From Terriglobus albidus (lineage in GTDB: Bacteria; Acidobacteriota; Terriglobia; Terriglobales; Acidobacteriaceae), in assembly GCF_008000815.1 (NCBI RefSeq), contig NZ_CP042806.1, positions 5,270,001 to 5,334,000 on the forward strand: a DNA stretch of 64,000 nt. The letters run 5' to 3'. This document shows positions 44,017 through 52,192 of the stretch, in pieces. Under the pieces are notes generated by a model. The model was not told the DNA's origin. It made no database searches and saw nothing but the letters and a program-made list of their open reading frames with translations. How positions within the stretch are numbered: the stretch's first letter is position 1; every line of letters begins with the position of its first letter. The position numbers and the translations under genes are program-made.

Positions 44017-45729
44017 TTATGGCAGGTCCGTCTCAAAGAGCTTCTGAACGACCTTCCAGCTATCGCGGCGTTCCCGCTCGGTATTCACCACACCCCAGCG
44101 GCGGATGCCATCAGCCGGTGTTCCACGAATAAATGACCGGTAGTCGTTCCATGTCCACAGCGAACCCCCGATCATGTATGGCCGCTGCTTTATCGCCGTC
44201 ATCGCCTCCGTGATATCCGCAATGCGCTGTGGATCGTGGATGCCGGGCTCGCCCATCTTGCCGAACTCCGTCACGAAGATGGGCTTGTCCGGAAAGAGCT
44301 CATGGGCACGGTCGAAGCGCCTGGCATAGTCGCCATAGACATTGATGGAGACAAAGTCGCAGTACTGGCTTGCCTCATCGGTACCGGTCTTCACCGCGGC
44401 ATCGCCGGTGTAGCGCGAGGCGAAAGTGATCAGGCGTGTTGCATCCAGACCGAGCGTGAAGGCGCGCATGTCGCGAGTCCAGTCGCGGCCTTCCTGCGTG
44501 TATGACTCATACTCGTTGCCGACGCTCCAGGCGACGACCGAGGGATGATTCCAGTCCTGCTCCATCATCTCCTGCATCTGCTGCTTCCAGCGTGCGCGGA
44601 TACCGGCGTCGCCCATCTGCCATGCGCTGAAGTTCCAGTTCCCTGCTTCGGGGATCAACAGCATGCCGTGACGATCCGCAAAGTCGAGCACGGCCTGCGT
44701 CTGCGGATAGTGCGCGATGCGCATCATGCGCATGTTGTCCGCCAGCATATCGCTCAGGTCCCGCTCCACAATCGCATCCGACTCGCGGAGACCTTCCTTC
44801 ATGTCTTCCGAGACACGGTTGGCCCCGTTCAGATGCACCTCTTTTCCGTTCAACAGCAGACGCGTTCCGCTGACCTGAACCTTGCGGACACCGACGTGTG
44901 CGGTGAACTCATCGTCAGCTACCTGCAGCTTCGCGTCATACAGAAATGGATCGCGGACACTCCACAGATGAGCGCTGTTGAGCGTTCCCTTCCAGGTGAC
45001 ACTGGCATCACCGTTCGCCGGGACGTTGACGGCGCGAAAGCCTGCAGTCAGGCCGGCAGCTTCTCCTTTGACGGTTGCCGATGCTGCCCGCTCGCCCGCA
45101 TTGTGCAAGGTTGCCCGGACAGTGATGGTCGCCGCACCCGTCTTCAAATCGGGATCGGCGTCGACCTTCACACTACGGAAGTACACCGGGTCACCGATCT
45201 CGATGTGGACCGGACGGACGATGCCGCCGTACGGCAGCCAGCCCACGATCGTTGCCTTGCCCACGCCGTCCGGCGTGAACTTGTCCGTCGATGGATGGCC
45301 GGTCGCCAGCGCCGGAATCGAAGTAAAAGTAGGCGTGTTATCGACGTCCACGACGACGAAGTTCTTACCGGGATGCACCAGGCGCGTGATGTCCAGGTCG
45401 AAGGCGGTGTAGCCACCTTCATGCGTTCCCGCGAGTTTGCCGTTCACCCAGACCTGGGCGACATCGTAGACCGCATCGAAGTGCAGCCGGGCGATCTTTC
45501 CCGCAGGAAGTGCCGGCATATCGAAGTCGCGGTGATACATGGCATGGCCGATGTACTTCTCGTGTCCTTCGTCGACCAGCCAGGAGTGCGGCACGCTCAC
45601 CGGCTTCCATTGTTCCTCCAGGGTGGTGCGGAAGCTCCAGCCGGCGCCATCGAGGTCAATCTTTGTTGTGGCATGTACAAAGCGGCAGGAAAGGAACAGG
45701 GTCAAGGCAAGCAGGGCGATACGCTTCAC
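44017..45729 (-). CDS. GH2-family glycosidase (beta-galactosidase/beta-glucuronidase-like)
   Basis: The 570-residue protein has a signal peptide (MKRIALLALTLFLSCRFVHA), a sugar-binding jelly roll (about 25-185), an immunoglobulin-like domain (about 190-285) and a catalytic barrel. The acid/base is Glu406 in WSVGNEYESY and the nucleophile is Glu488 in FVTEFGKMG. The length fits beta-glucuronidase-like or short beta-galactosidase GH2 members. It starts at GTG with GGAGG 6 bp upstream. An exact LacI-type operator lies 23 bp before the start, and the lacI-type regulator gene lies upstream on the same strand. Confidence 0.88.
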   Translation of the reverse strand: MKRIALLALTLFLSCRFVHATTKIDLDGAGWSFRTTLEEQWKPVSVPHSWLVDEGHEKYIGHAMYHRDFDMPALPAGKIARLHFDAVYDVAQVWVNGKLAGTHEGGYTAFDLDITRLVHPGKNFVVVDVDNTPTFTSIPALATGHPSTDKFTPDGVGKATIVGWLPYGGIVRPVHIEIGDPVYFRSVKVDADPDLKTGAATITVRATLHNAGERAASATVKGEAAGLTAGFRAVNVPANGDASVTWKGTLNSAHLWSVRDPFLYDAKLQVADDEFTAHVGVRKVQVSGTRLLLNGKEVHLNGANRVSEDMKEGLRESDAIVERDLSDMLADNMRMMRIAHYPQTQAVLDFADRHGMLLIPEAGNWNFSAWQMGDAGIRARWKQQMQEMMEQDWNHPSVVAWSVGNEYESYTQEGRDWTRDMRAFTLGLDATRLITFASRYTGDAAVKTGTDEASQYCDFVSINVYGDYARRFDRAHELFPDKPIFVTEFGKMGEPGIHDPQRIADITEAMTAIKQRPYMIGGSLWTWNDYRSFIRGTPADGIRRWGVVNTERERRDSWKVVQKLFETDLP

Positions 45730-45752
45730 GAAAAACCTCCGAGAGGGTGAGG

Positions 45753-45764
45753 TTAACCGTTTAA
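45753..45764. promoter_or_regulatory. LacI-type operator 5, TTAACCGTTTAA
   Basis: This exact TTAANCGNTTAA site lies 23 bp before the GH2 start codon. Confidence 0.7.
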
Positions 45765-45883
45765 TTATTCGAAGGAACTATTGTCAAGTGTCTTTGTTCC
45801 CTGATCGTCAATAGAACGGTCGCGCGTAGCGCGATACCCCACATAAGCTTCGCGTATGTGGGGCACCCGGATCTGTGCACTAT

Positions 45884-46918
45884 TCAGGCGGTGCTGCCGG
45901 GGATGAGTTCGTAGGGGAGGAAGACTCGCTGCGGCAGAACCCCGGCATTTTCGATCGTGTCGATCAGAAGATCTGCTGCCAGTTCGCCCATGCGGAAGGT
46001 GGGGATGGTGAACGTCGTCGGACGCGGGCGGAGATGATCGCTCGAGCCCGTGTTGCCGCGGTTTAACACGGCAATGTCTCCAGGAATCGAGATGCCGCGC
46101 ATCTCGGCGTAGTCATAAAAGTCCAGCAGAAGCTGGTCATCGGCGGTAAAGATGGCCGTTGGTCGTTTGCGTTTGGTGGAGAACCAGGTATCCAGAATGC
46201 GGATCCCCTCGGCCCGTTCGTAACCAGTACAGCCGATCCGCTCCTGCGGCAGGTCGAGCCCATAGCCCGCGAGTCCTTTGCGCAGGCCTGCGACCAGCCG
46301 CTGATGCCCGGGCAGCGTTGCCGATCCGCTGAAGAAGGCAACCTGCCGGTGTCCGTGCTCCGCGAGATATTCGGCAGCGGCCTGGCCAATGGCGGCATCA
46401 TCTACGCCGACATAGTTGATGGGCGCCTTACCGTAATAGGAGTTGATCATCGAGAACTTGATCTGGGCCCGCTGCAGCTCATCGATGGTCTTGTTCACAT
46501 CCTGAGACGTACAGGAACGCGTGTTGATGAAGATAATGCCGTCCGTAAAGCGGCTCTCCAGCATCTGATCGCGGGTCTCGCGCCCCGGTTTGCCGGTCGG
46601 CGAAAAGATCAGCAGGTTATAGCCCCGGCGCATGAGGGCGCTCTGTATACCTGAGAGCGCCTGCGCGATGAACTGGTTAAAAAAGATGGGGTCGCGCATG
46701 GGCACAACCAACCCAAGCAGCCTGGTCCGCTTTTCCGCAAGCGCCCGCGCCAGCTCATTGGGCTTATAACCCATCTCGCGAGCGATCTGGATAATACGCT
46801 CGCGCAGCTGCGCACTTACGCGCGGTGAGCCGGTCTTATTAAGGGCGATGGAAACAGCAGCAATCGAGACACCTGCAGCCTTGGCAATATCTGCAAGCTT
46901 TGGGGCCGACGATCTCAT
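45884..46918 (-). CDS. LacI-family transcriptional regulator
   Basis: The 344-residue protein has the LacI headpiece (KLADIAKAAGVSIAAVSIALN, residues about 7-27, and the hinge ELARALAEKRTRLLGLVVP) followed by a periplasmic-binding-protein-like effector domain (YVGVDDAAIGQAAAEYLAEHGHRQVAFFSG). LacI proteins repress sugar-use genes by binding palindromes with a central CG. It is the only such protein near the five TTAANCGNTTAA sites and is their likely binder. No copy of that site lies before its own start; instead a CTGGTCTG/CAGACCAG inverted repeat is there. Confidence 0.92.
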   Translation of the reverse strand: MRSSAPKLADIAKAAGVSIAAVSIALNKTGSPRVSAQLRERIIQIAREMGYKPNELARALAEKRTRLLGLVVPMRDPIFFNQFIAQALSGIQSALMRRGYNLLIFSPTGKPGRETRDQMLESRFTDGIIFINTRSCTSQDVNKTIDELQRAQIKFSMINSYYGKAPINYVGVDDAAIGQAAAEYLAEHGHRQVAFFSGSATLPGHQRLVAGLRKGLAGYGLDLPQERIGCTGYERAEGIRILDTWFSTKRKRPTAIFTADDQLLLDFYDYAEMRGISIPGDIAVLNRGNTGSSDHLRPRPTTFTIPTFRMGELAADLLIDTIENAGVLPQRVFLPYELIPGSTA

Positions 46919-46934
46919 TCAGAAATTGTATGGT

Positions 46935-47037
46935 CTGGTCTGCGTTTTGGGCCAGAAAGAGTTTAGACAGACCAGTTACATATAGTGCAGGAAACACCTC
47001 CAGGTGCAACACCTACAGGGGCAACACCTTCAGGTAT
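46935..47037. repeat. Inverted repeat and triple 15-bp tandem repeat before lacI-type gene
   Basis: CTGGTCTG (46935-46942) and CAGACCAG (46968-46975) are exact inverted repeats, with starts 33 bp apart. Further out, three tandem 15-bp units lie at 46993-47007, 47008-47022 and 47023-47037 (AACACCTCCAGGTGC, AACACCTACAGGGGC, AACACCTTCAGGTAT). They lie in the promoter region of the LacI-type gene and just downstream of the subtilisin-fold gene. The function is unknown. Confidence 0.6.
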
Positions 47038-47051
47038 CGCCGTCCAAAGCT

Positions 47052-47753
47052 CTATCGGGGTTCGTCAGGACGCTGCGTTCTGGCGTGTTGAATGCTCGGG
47101 CTGAAAAACATGCCCTGTTCTACCGGTTCGCCGGCTCTTCGACTGGGCCAGACGCGTGCGAGATAGGCCGAAACACGTGCCACAGAGAAACTGACGCCAT
47201 TGAGATTCAACTCCGGAGAAGCGCCTGGAATTTCGCGTGGATAGGGCTGTGCACCGAAGACGACCTTGGAATTCATCTGCTTCACCGTACATGCCGCATC
47301 GCCGCACGCCGTATCAGCGACGACACCGACAACTCCCGGAAGCGTGCCCGGCAGCAGAAGCTTCTCCTCAATCGCGTAGGGCGCGACCAACACGGCCCCT
47401 GCTGCGGCGATACGCGCAACGGCCCTCTCGAAAGGTTCACGGTGATCTTCGTCGGCTGTTCCCAGGCTGAGATTAATAATCTGGATGGAATTGGCCGCAC
47501 ACCATTCCAGAGCACGCACAAGCATCGGTAGATTGGTCGAGAGCGTTTTATCGAAGATGCGTACCGGCACAATCGTTGCCTCGGGAGCCAGTGCATGAAT
47601 AAGCGCTGCCACGGAAGTTCCATACCCAAGGAGGTCAAGCGTGTCCTCAACTTTACCTTCAGCAGCCAGGTTCACACCTGCCGCGAGACAACCGACATGA
47701 GAGTGCAGCGGGTTGACACCACTATCGAGAACCGCGATCCGGAGACTGCTCAT
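47052..47753 (-). CDS. Small subtilisin-fold protein lacking catalytic His (likely pseudo-protease)
   Basis: The 233-residue protein has the S8/subtilase core without signal or prodomain: the Asp strand IAVLDSGVNPLHSHV (Asp10), INLSLG (about 93-98), and the Ser-helix region NGVSFSVARVSAYLAR (Ser188). At the His motif, where HGTxVA is expected, the sequence is LLGYGTSVAAL, with Tyr44 in the His position. The AAGN oxyanion segment reads VLVAPYA, so the Asn is also lost. Size and cytoplasmic nature resemble small subtilases that work with peptide or cofactor maturation (for example QhpE, about 215 residues), but this copy is probably inactive as a protease. A short frame ends in a 4-base ATGA overlap with its start. 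Confidence 0.75.
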   Translation of the reverse strand: MSSLRIAVLDSGVNPLHSHVGCLAAGVNLAAEGKVEDTLDLLGYGTSVAALIHALAPEATIVPVRIFDKTLSTNLPMLVRALEWCAANSIQIINLSLGTADEDHREPFERAVARIAAAGAVLVAPYAIEEKLLLPGTLPGVVGVVADTACGDAACTVKQMNSKVVFGAQPYPREIPGASPELNLNGVSFSVARVSAYLARVWPSRRAGEPVEQGMFFSPSIQHARTQRPDEPR

Positions 47754-47881
47754 ACCAGCACCGCCTCATCGACGGGTGTGAGCACGGGTTCGGTTTGGCG
47801 GCCTTGCATGTGCGCATCGCACTTGCACCAGGCCGTCAGGCGTCCCCACTCGACGATTCGCCCGCCAGCATCACAATAACC
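47750..47881 (-). other. Small, possibly frameshifted reading frame coupled to the subtilisin-fold gene
   Basis: On the minus strand a frame is open from 47881 and stops at 47750 in a 4-base overlap with the next start. It encodes CDAGGRIVEWGRLTAWCKCD and then AHMQGRQTEPVLTPVDEAVL with a final V. Its only ATG (47809) would give 19 residues. A second frame just upstream encodes LLEWADRVIVMLAGESSSGD. The two read as one protein if joined by a shift of one base near 47862-47872. Either the start is hidden, the gene is degenerate, or the match is chance. Confidence 0.3.
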
Positions 47882-48007
47882 CTATCTGCCCATTCGAGCA
47901 ATGCCTGACTGGTGAATAACGATCAGCGGTAATGCAAAAGACAAAAGCCGGACCGCGAGCGATTTCTCTCGCGGTCCCGCTTTCCTTATAAACAACAAAG
48001 GAATGTT

Positions 48008-49375
48008 TCAGTTCCGCTGCAATACAAATACTGCCGTAGAGTGCGGGTCGAGCGTTACATCGATCTTTGAGGCTCCGAGCTCTTCGCTTCCCTGCCAGGC
48101 GTTGCGCAGATGGAACTTGCCTGCGGGTAGCTGCAGTGCGGTCAGCTCTCGCTGGAAGGATACGGGGGAATCTCCGACGTTGAAGACGCCGACCGCATAC
48201 TGTCCACCGGGAAGGTCCGCGGTCCAGACAATCGTGGCGCCTTCATGCAGCACCTGTCTGCTTGCCATCGCGGTCTGGTCAATGCGGAGAATCTCCTTAT
48301 TCGTCAGAAGGCTCACCGTCGCGTCATCGAGCAGTGTGAGGTTCGCACCAACAATCAGCGGACTGCGCGCAAAGGCCCAGAGGCTCAGGTGCGTTCTCTG
48401 TTCCGCAGGAGTCAAACGGGTGTGACGTGGACCGGGGCCGACATCCGGGGATGGACGCAGCTCTCCCACCGGCAGCATGTCGGCATCGGGCCAGTGACCG
48501 GGCCCAGCAAACTTGCTCCACTGCGCCGCCAGCGCGAACTGATCTTTGACAGTGCGTGGGAACGATGCCTTGGTCTCCCATACATCCCAGATGTCATTCG
48601 AGATGCGCCACATCTGTGAGAGCGAGATCACCTCTTCGGCGTGCTCGATCGCTGTAGGTCCCGGCGAGAGGCTGAGGACGATGGGGCGTCCGCTCCTTTG
48701 AATCGCCAGTTTGATCTGTTTGATCTCGCTCACCTTGTACGGATGATCGGAGATGCAGTCGACCTTCAGGAAATCGACACCCCATGAGGCATACTGCTTC
48801 AACAACGCGTCGTACCAGGCCTGACCGGCGGGCGTGTCTTTCACGCCCCAGTTGGTCGGATCCCAGGGGCAGGCATCCGTCTGGTCAGCAGCGTCGGTCA
48901 CGGTAAACTTCGAGCCCTCGATAGGAAGGTTCTGTTTCACGCTCTCGCGCGGAATACCGCGCACGATGTGGATACCGAACTTCAGACCCTGGCTATGAAC
49001 CCAGCGTCCTACGGGCGTGAAGCCGACGTTCTTTCCGTTGACGAGCGCGGAGGGAAACCGTGCCGGCACCGGGATATAGCGGCCGTTGGCATCCAGTTCA
49101 TACTGCAGCAGCTCAGGATGCGGACGCGATTCCGGGTTCTTCAGGAACCAGCCCTCGTCGATGACGGCGTAGTCGTATCCGGCAGGTTTGAGCTTACTCA
49201 CCAGCGAGGAAACGTTTTCTCGAAACTGCTGTTCATTGACGCGCAGGCCATACGAGTCCCAACTGTTCCAACCCATCGGCGGACGCGGTGCAAGCTTTGG
49301 CGCTGCCGCATGCTGGGCCTGCGACAACGGCGCCAGGGCGAGACCGATGCCGAACACAATCATCTTTGTGAGTTT
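48008..49375 (-). CDS. GH27 alpha-galactosidase
   Basis: The protein has about 455 residues from TTG 49375, with a leader MKLTKMIVFGIGLALAPLSQ. It shows the GH27 hallmark PPMGWNSWDSYGL, the nucleophile Asp in GVDFLKVDCISD and the acid/base Asp in WRISNDIWD. A C-terminal beta-sandwich follows. It would cleave terminal alpha-galactose from oligosaccharides or polysaccharides in the periplasm or outside. TTG 49375 is preferred because GGAGG lies 9 bp upstream and yields a good leader; the frame extends to 49606 across the repeat element, which is unlikely to be coding. No LacI-type site was seen before it. Confidence 0.88.
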   Translation of the reverse strand, partial: KLTKMIVFGIGLALAPLSQAQHAAAPKLAPRPPMGWNSWDSYGLRVNEQQFRENVSSLVSKLKPAGYDYAVIDEGWFLKNPESRPHPELLQYELDANGRYIPVPARFPSALVNGKNVGFTPVGRWVHSQGLKFGIHIVRGIPRESVKQNLPIEGSKFTVTDAADQTDACPWDPTNWGVKDTPAGQAWYDALLKQYASWGVDFLKVDCISDHPYKVSEIKQIKLAIQRSGRPIVLSLSPGPTAIEHAEEVISLSQMWRISNDIWDVWETKASFPRTVKDQFALAAQWSKFAGPGHWPDADMLPVGELRPSPDVGPGPRHTRLTPAEQRTHLSLWAFARSPLIVGANLTLLDDATVSLLTNKEILRIDQTAMASRQVLHEGATIVWTADLPGGQYAVGVFNVGDSPVSFQRELTALQLPAGKFHLRNAWQGSEELGASKIDVTLDPHSTAVFVLQRN

Positions 49376-49422
49376 CAAAATCGACAACCTCCAGAGAACG
49401 TTTCCAACGGACTCAACCAGCT

Positions 49423-49538
49423 TAGAGCATTTTTCCCTGTTGCTGGGCATTCCGAAGGTGAGGTGAAGCGGCGTTTTCATTGCGGAAAACGCCCATAGAT
49501 GCAGAAGCCCTACTCTACACCTACAGGGAAATGCTCTA
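49423..49538 (+). repeat. MITE-like TAG-edge element, copy 3
   Basis: This 116-bp copy has the same orientation as copy 1. It begins TAGAGCATTTTTCCCTGTTG and ends ACAGGGAAATGCTCTA, flanked by TA at both ends. Its right-edge TAG, read on the minus strand, is the stop codon of the PQQ dehydrogenase gene. The other edge lies in the upstream region of the GH27 gene. Confidence 0.85.
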
Positions 49539-51668
49539 CGGCAAAGCGAAGGCAATATACGCGGCACCCTGTGGACCTGACTTGTCACGGGCACCGCTCG
49601 CCGCAATCACGACGTACTGTTTGCCGTTCACCGAGTAGGTTGCCGGAGTCGCGGCGCCGGCATACGGCAGCTCCGCGGACCACAGCAGCTTACCTGTCCT
49701 GGCACCGAAGGCTCGGAACTTCCGGTCATAAATCGTCGCCCCGATGAAGACAATGCCTCCCGCCGTAACCACCGGGCCTCCGTATCCTTCCGATCCTGTA
49801 TTCGGCATTCCCTGCTTTACCAACTCGGGATACTCGCCCAGCGGAACCCGCCAGAGATACTTGCCCGTGTTCAGGTCGATGGCATTTAGCGTTCCCCATG
49901 GCGGCTGCACCGCTGGATAGCCATCCTTGTCCTGGAACTTCCGGTAGCCGGTGAACTGATACGGCGCATCATCTACCCCCTTGCTTGCCAATTCTCGCCC
50001 GGATCCAGGAGACTTCGTATCTTCCGTTCCGGTCAGATATCCGACCAGCGCGCGGAGCTTCTCTCCCGTCAGCCCTGGAAACGATGGCATGCGTCCGGAG
50101 CCGCCGTGAATCCGCTGCTCGATCTCGCGCACGGATATGCGGCCGCCAATGTCGACCAGTGATGGAAACTCCGGCGGATTTCCCTGCCGTTCTTTGCCGT
50201 GACAGAACGCGCATTGGCTTTGATAGACCGTCTCGCCCGGGCTAGCGTTGGCTTTGGCCTTCGTCAGTCCCCCCGTCCAGGGGATATCGTTGGAGTTCAG
50301 GATGAGCACACCCGCCGGGGTGACCGCAGAACCGCCCCACTCCACGCCGCCATCGAAACCGGGAAAGACGATCGTCTGCTTATCCATGCTCATGGGAACA
50401 AAAAGCCCGCCCCCCTTCATGGCACGGAACTCTTTCAACACCTGCTCGTGCACCTCGGGTGTGCGTGTGCTGAGGATCGACTCCGTCAGTACCTGCCGAG
50501 CATACGGCGCGGGCATTGTCGATACTGGCTGCGTCGGCGAGGTGGTCTCCCCCTCAACGTCCGAAGTTGGGAAGCCGCGTTCTTCAATAGGAAAGACGGG
50601 CTTGCCGGTTACGCGGTCCAGCACGAAGAGGAAGCCCTGCTTCGTCGGCTGAGCAATGGCATCGATCTTCTTTCCGTCATGGACAACGGTCAGCAGCGTG
50701 GACGGCGACGGAAAATCACGGTCCCAGATGTCGTGATGCACACCCTGGAAGTGCCACAGCAGTTTGCCCGTCGCAGCATCCAGCGCGAGCAGCGTATTCG
50801 CGTACAGGTTCTTGCCGGCGCGGTCGGCTCCGTAGAAATCTGACGCGGCCGACCCGGTAGGCACATAGACGATGCCCCGCTTCTCATCGAGAGCCATGCC
50901 GCTCCAGTTATTCGCGGCTCCGGCTTTCTGCCATGCTCCAGCAGGCCAGGTCTCGTAGCCGGGCTCACCAGGATGAGGAATGGTGTGGAAGCTCCACTGC
51001 AGCTTTCCTGTCTTCACGTCATAGGCACGGATATCGCCGCGCGCTGCAGGCTTTGTCTCGGCGGTGCGAAAGCCAACGATCAACAGATTTCGGAAGATCA
51101 CTCCCGGAGTCGTCGCCACCACCGGCAATTCTTGAAAATCGTCCGTTCCTAGTCCTTTCCTGAGATCGATTCGTCCCTGCTCTCCGAAGGATGGAATGGG
51201 CTTCCCATCCTCTGGATTGAGCACATACACATAATTCATGATGAAGGCGTAGAGGCGCTTCTCTCGGCCATCGCTCCACCAGGAGAACCCTCGGCTCGGC
51301 TGCGCCGCCGTAATGCCAGAGTCGAAACTCCACTGCTTCTCGCCTGTAGCAGCATTCAAAGCCACGACCCGAAGCGCGGGTGTATAGGCATATAGCGTGC
51401 CATCGACTACTAGCGGATTCGTCTGTAGCCCACCGCTGGTACCGGCGTCGAAGCGCCACACCTGCTTCAACTGAGAGACATTCTCCGGCGTGATTTGTGT
51501 CAGGGGAGAGTAGTGCGCATTGTCTTTCCCGCCGTTATAGGCGAGCCAGCCCACCTGTTTTTGCGCCGTGCCGGCTGCCGAAACTGTATGGAGGCCAGAG
51601 GTCCTTAGTAAGAGAAAGCCTGCACCTGCCATAGCGAACAGGACACCCAGCCGGCTGGTTCGTTGCAC
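49536..51668 (-). CDS. PQQ-dependent dehydrogenase with cytochrome c domain 2
   Basis: The 710-residue protein is a paralogue of the enzyme at 24061: leader (LFAMAGAGFLLL), quinoprotein propeller repeats (ATGEKQWSFDSG, TGKLQWSFHTIPHPGEPGYE, TGKLLWHFQGVHHDIWDRD), a CAFCH heme site near residue 488 with Met in MPSFPGL, and a final propeller blade. It oxidises a sugar or alcohol in the periplasm. Start GTG 51668 has GGAG 4 bp upstream. Unlike its paralogue it has no TTGC-N7-GCAA pair in front, so it is probably controlled differently. Its stop codon coincides with the edge of repeat copy 3. Confidence 0.88.
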   Translation of the reverse strand: MQRTSRLGVLFAMAGAGFLLLRTSGLHTVSAAGTAQKQVGWLAYNGGKDNAHYSPLTQITPENVSQLKQVWRFDAGTSGGLQTNPLVVDGTLYAYTPALRVVALNAATGEKQWSFDSGITAAQPSRGFSWWSDGREKRLYAFIMNYVYVLNPEDGKPIPSFGEQGRIDLRKGLGTDDFQELPVVATTPGVIFRNLLIVGFRTAETKPAARGDIRAYDVKTGKLQWSFHTIPHPGEPGYETWPAGAWQKAGAANNWSGMALDEKRGIVYVPTGSAASDFYGADRAGKNLYANTLLALDAATGKLLWHFQGVHHDIWDRDFPSPSTLLTVVHDGKKIDAIAQPTKQGFLFVLDRVTGKPVFPIEERGFPTSDVEGETTSPTQPVSTMPAPYARQVLTESILSTRTPEVHEQVLKEFRAMKGGGLFVPMSMDKQTIVFPGFDGGVEWGGSAVTPAGVLILNSNDIPWTGGLTKAKANASPGETVYQSQCAFCHGKERQGNPPEFPSLVDIGGRISVREIEQRIHGGSGRMPSFPGLTGEKLRALVGYLTGTEDTKSPGSGRELASKGVDDAPYQFTGYRKFQDKDGYPAVQPPWGTLNAIDLNTGKYLWRVPLGEYPELVKQGMPNTGSEGYGGPVVTAGGIVFIGATIYDRKFRAFGARTGKLLWSAELPYAGAATPATYSVNGKQYVVIAASGARDKSGPQGAAYIAFALP

Positions 51669-52192
51669 GATACTCCACCTCCGATGGCCAATGGATCGAC
51701 ACAGAGATTGTCTACTGCGTGCGGTCTATTTGGGAATGGAGAAGTGTTCTGCTATGGAAGCGAGCACCTGAGTATCGACAAATTCGCCTTTCGCTGAAGA
51801 ACTATAGGGCGGGCCTTCAGCCCTTGGACTTCCAACCGGCCTGATACCTGGGGCGTTGCCCGGCTGGTATAGAACGCGCCTTTCCACCCCAATGAACAAA
51901 GTTCATTGGGGACCCCGGCCTTCAGCGCTGAGACCCATGGCAAGCTTTGTTTGTCATTTCGTAGCGCAGCGGAGAAATCTGCTTTTCCACTTTTTCTACC
52001 GGGGTCCCCAACGAACTGTGTTCGTTGGGGTGAATGCTCGCAACGCCAGGATGGGTGAGGAATACCCTAAATTCCTAACAAGCTACAGAATGAATCTTTC
52101 CATCTGCTCTAAGTGGACGCGACTATGCCCACTCCGCTTATGCTTATCCTGCTATCTTGATCCCCCATCCGACACTCTTGTGGAGCTTTTGA
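51669..52192. repeat. Composite dispersed repeat, copy 2
   Basis: From about 51785 to 52090 the spacer contains the same ordered modules as 20707-20945: CCTGGGGCGTTGCCC, a hairpin around CCCCAATGAACAAAGTTCATT, the GTCATTTCG to GAAATCTGCTT module, a second hairpin CCCCAACGAAC/GTTCGTTGGGG, and the CTCGCAACGC tail. No gene is supported. The promoter of the acetylesterase gene should lie in the last 100 bases. Confidence 0.7.

Noticed and set aside
44545-45750. A 401-codon open frame antisense to the GH2 enzyme
   Set aside because: It lacks any recognisable motif and overlaps a well-supported gene completely.
46993-47037. Possible start of a CRISPR array (three direct repeats)
   Set aside because: The 15-bp units are directly adjacent without spacers, and no cas genes are present.
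49376-49606. Longer N-terminus for the GH27 galactosidase
   Set aside because: It would translate through the MITE-like element and lose the signal peptide; TTG 49375 has GGAGG upstream.
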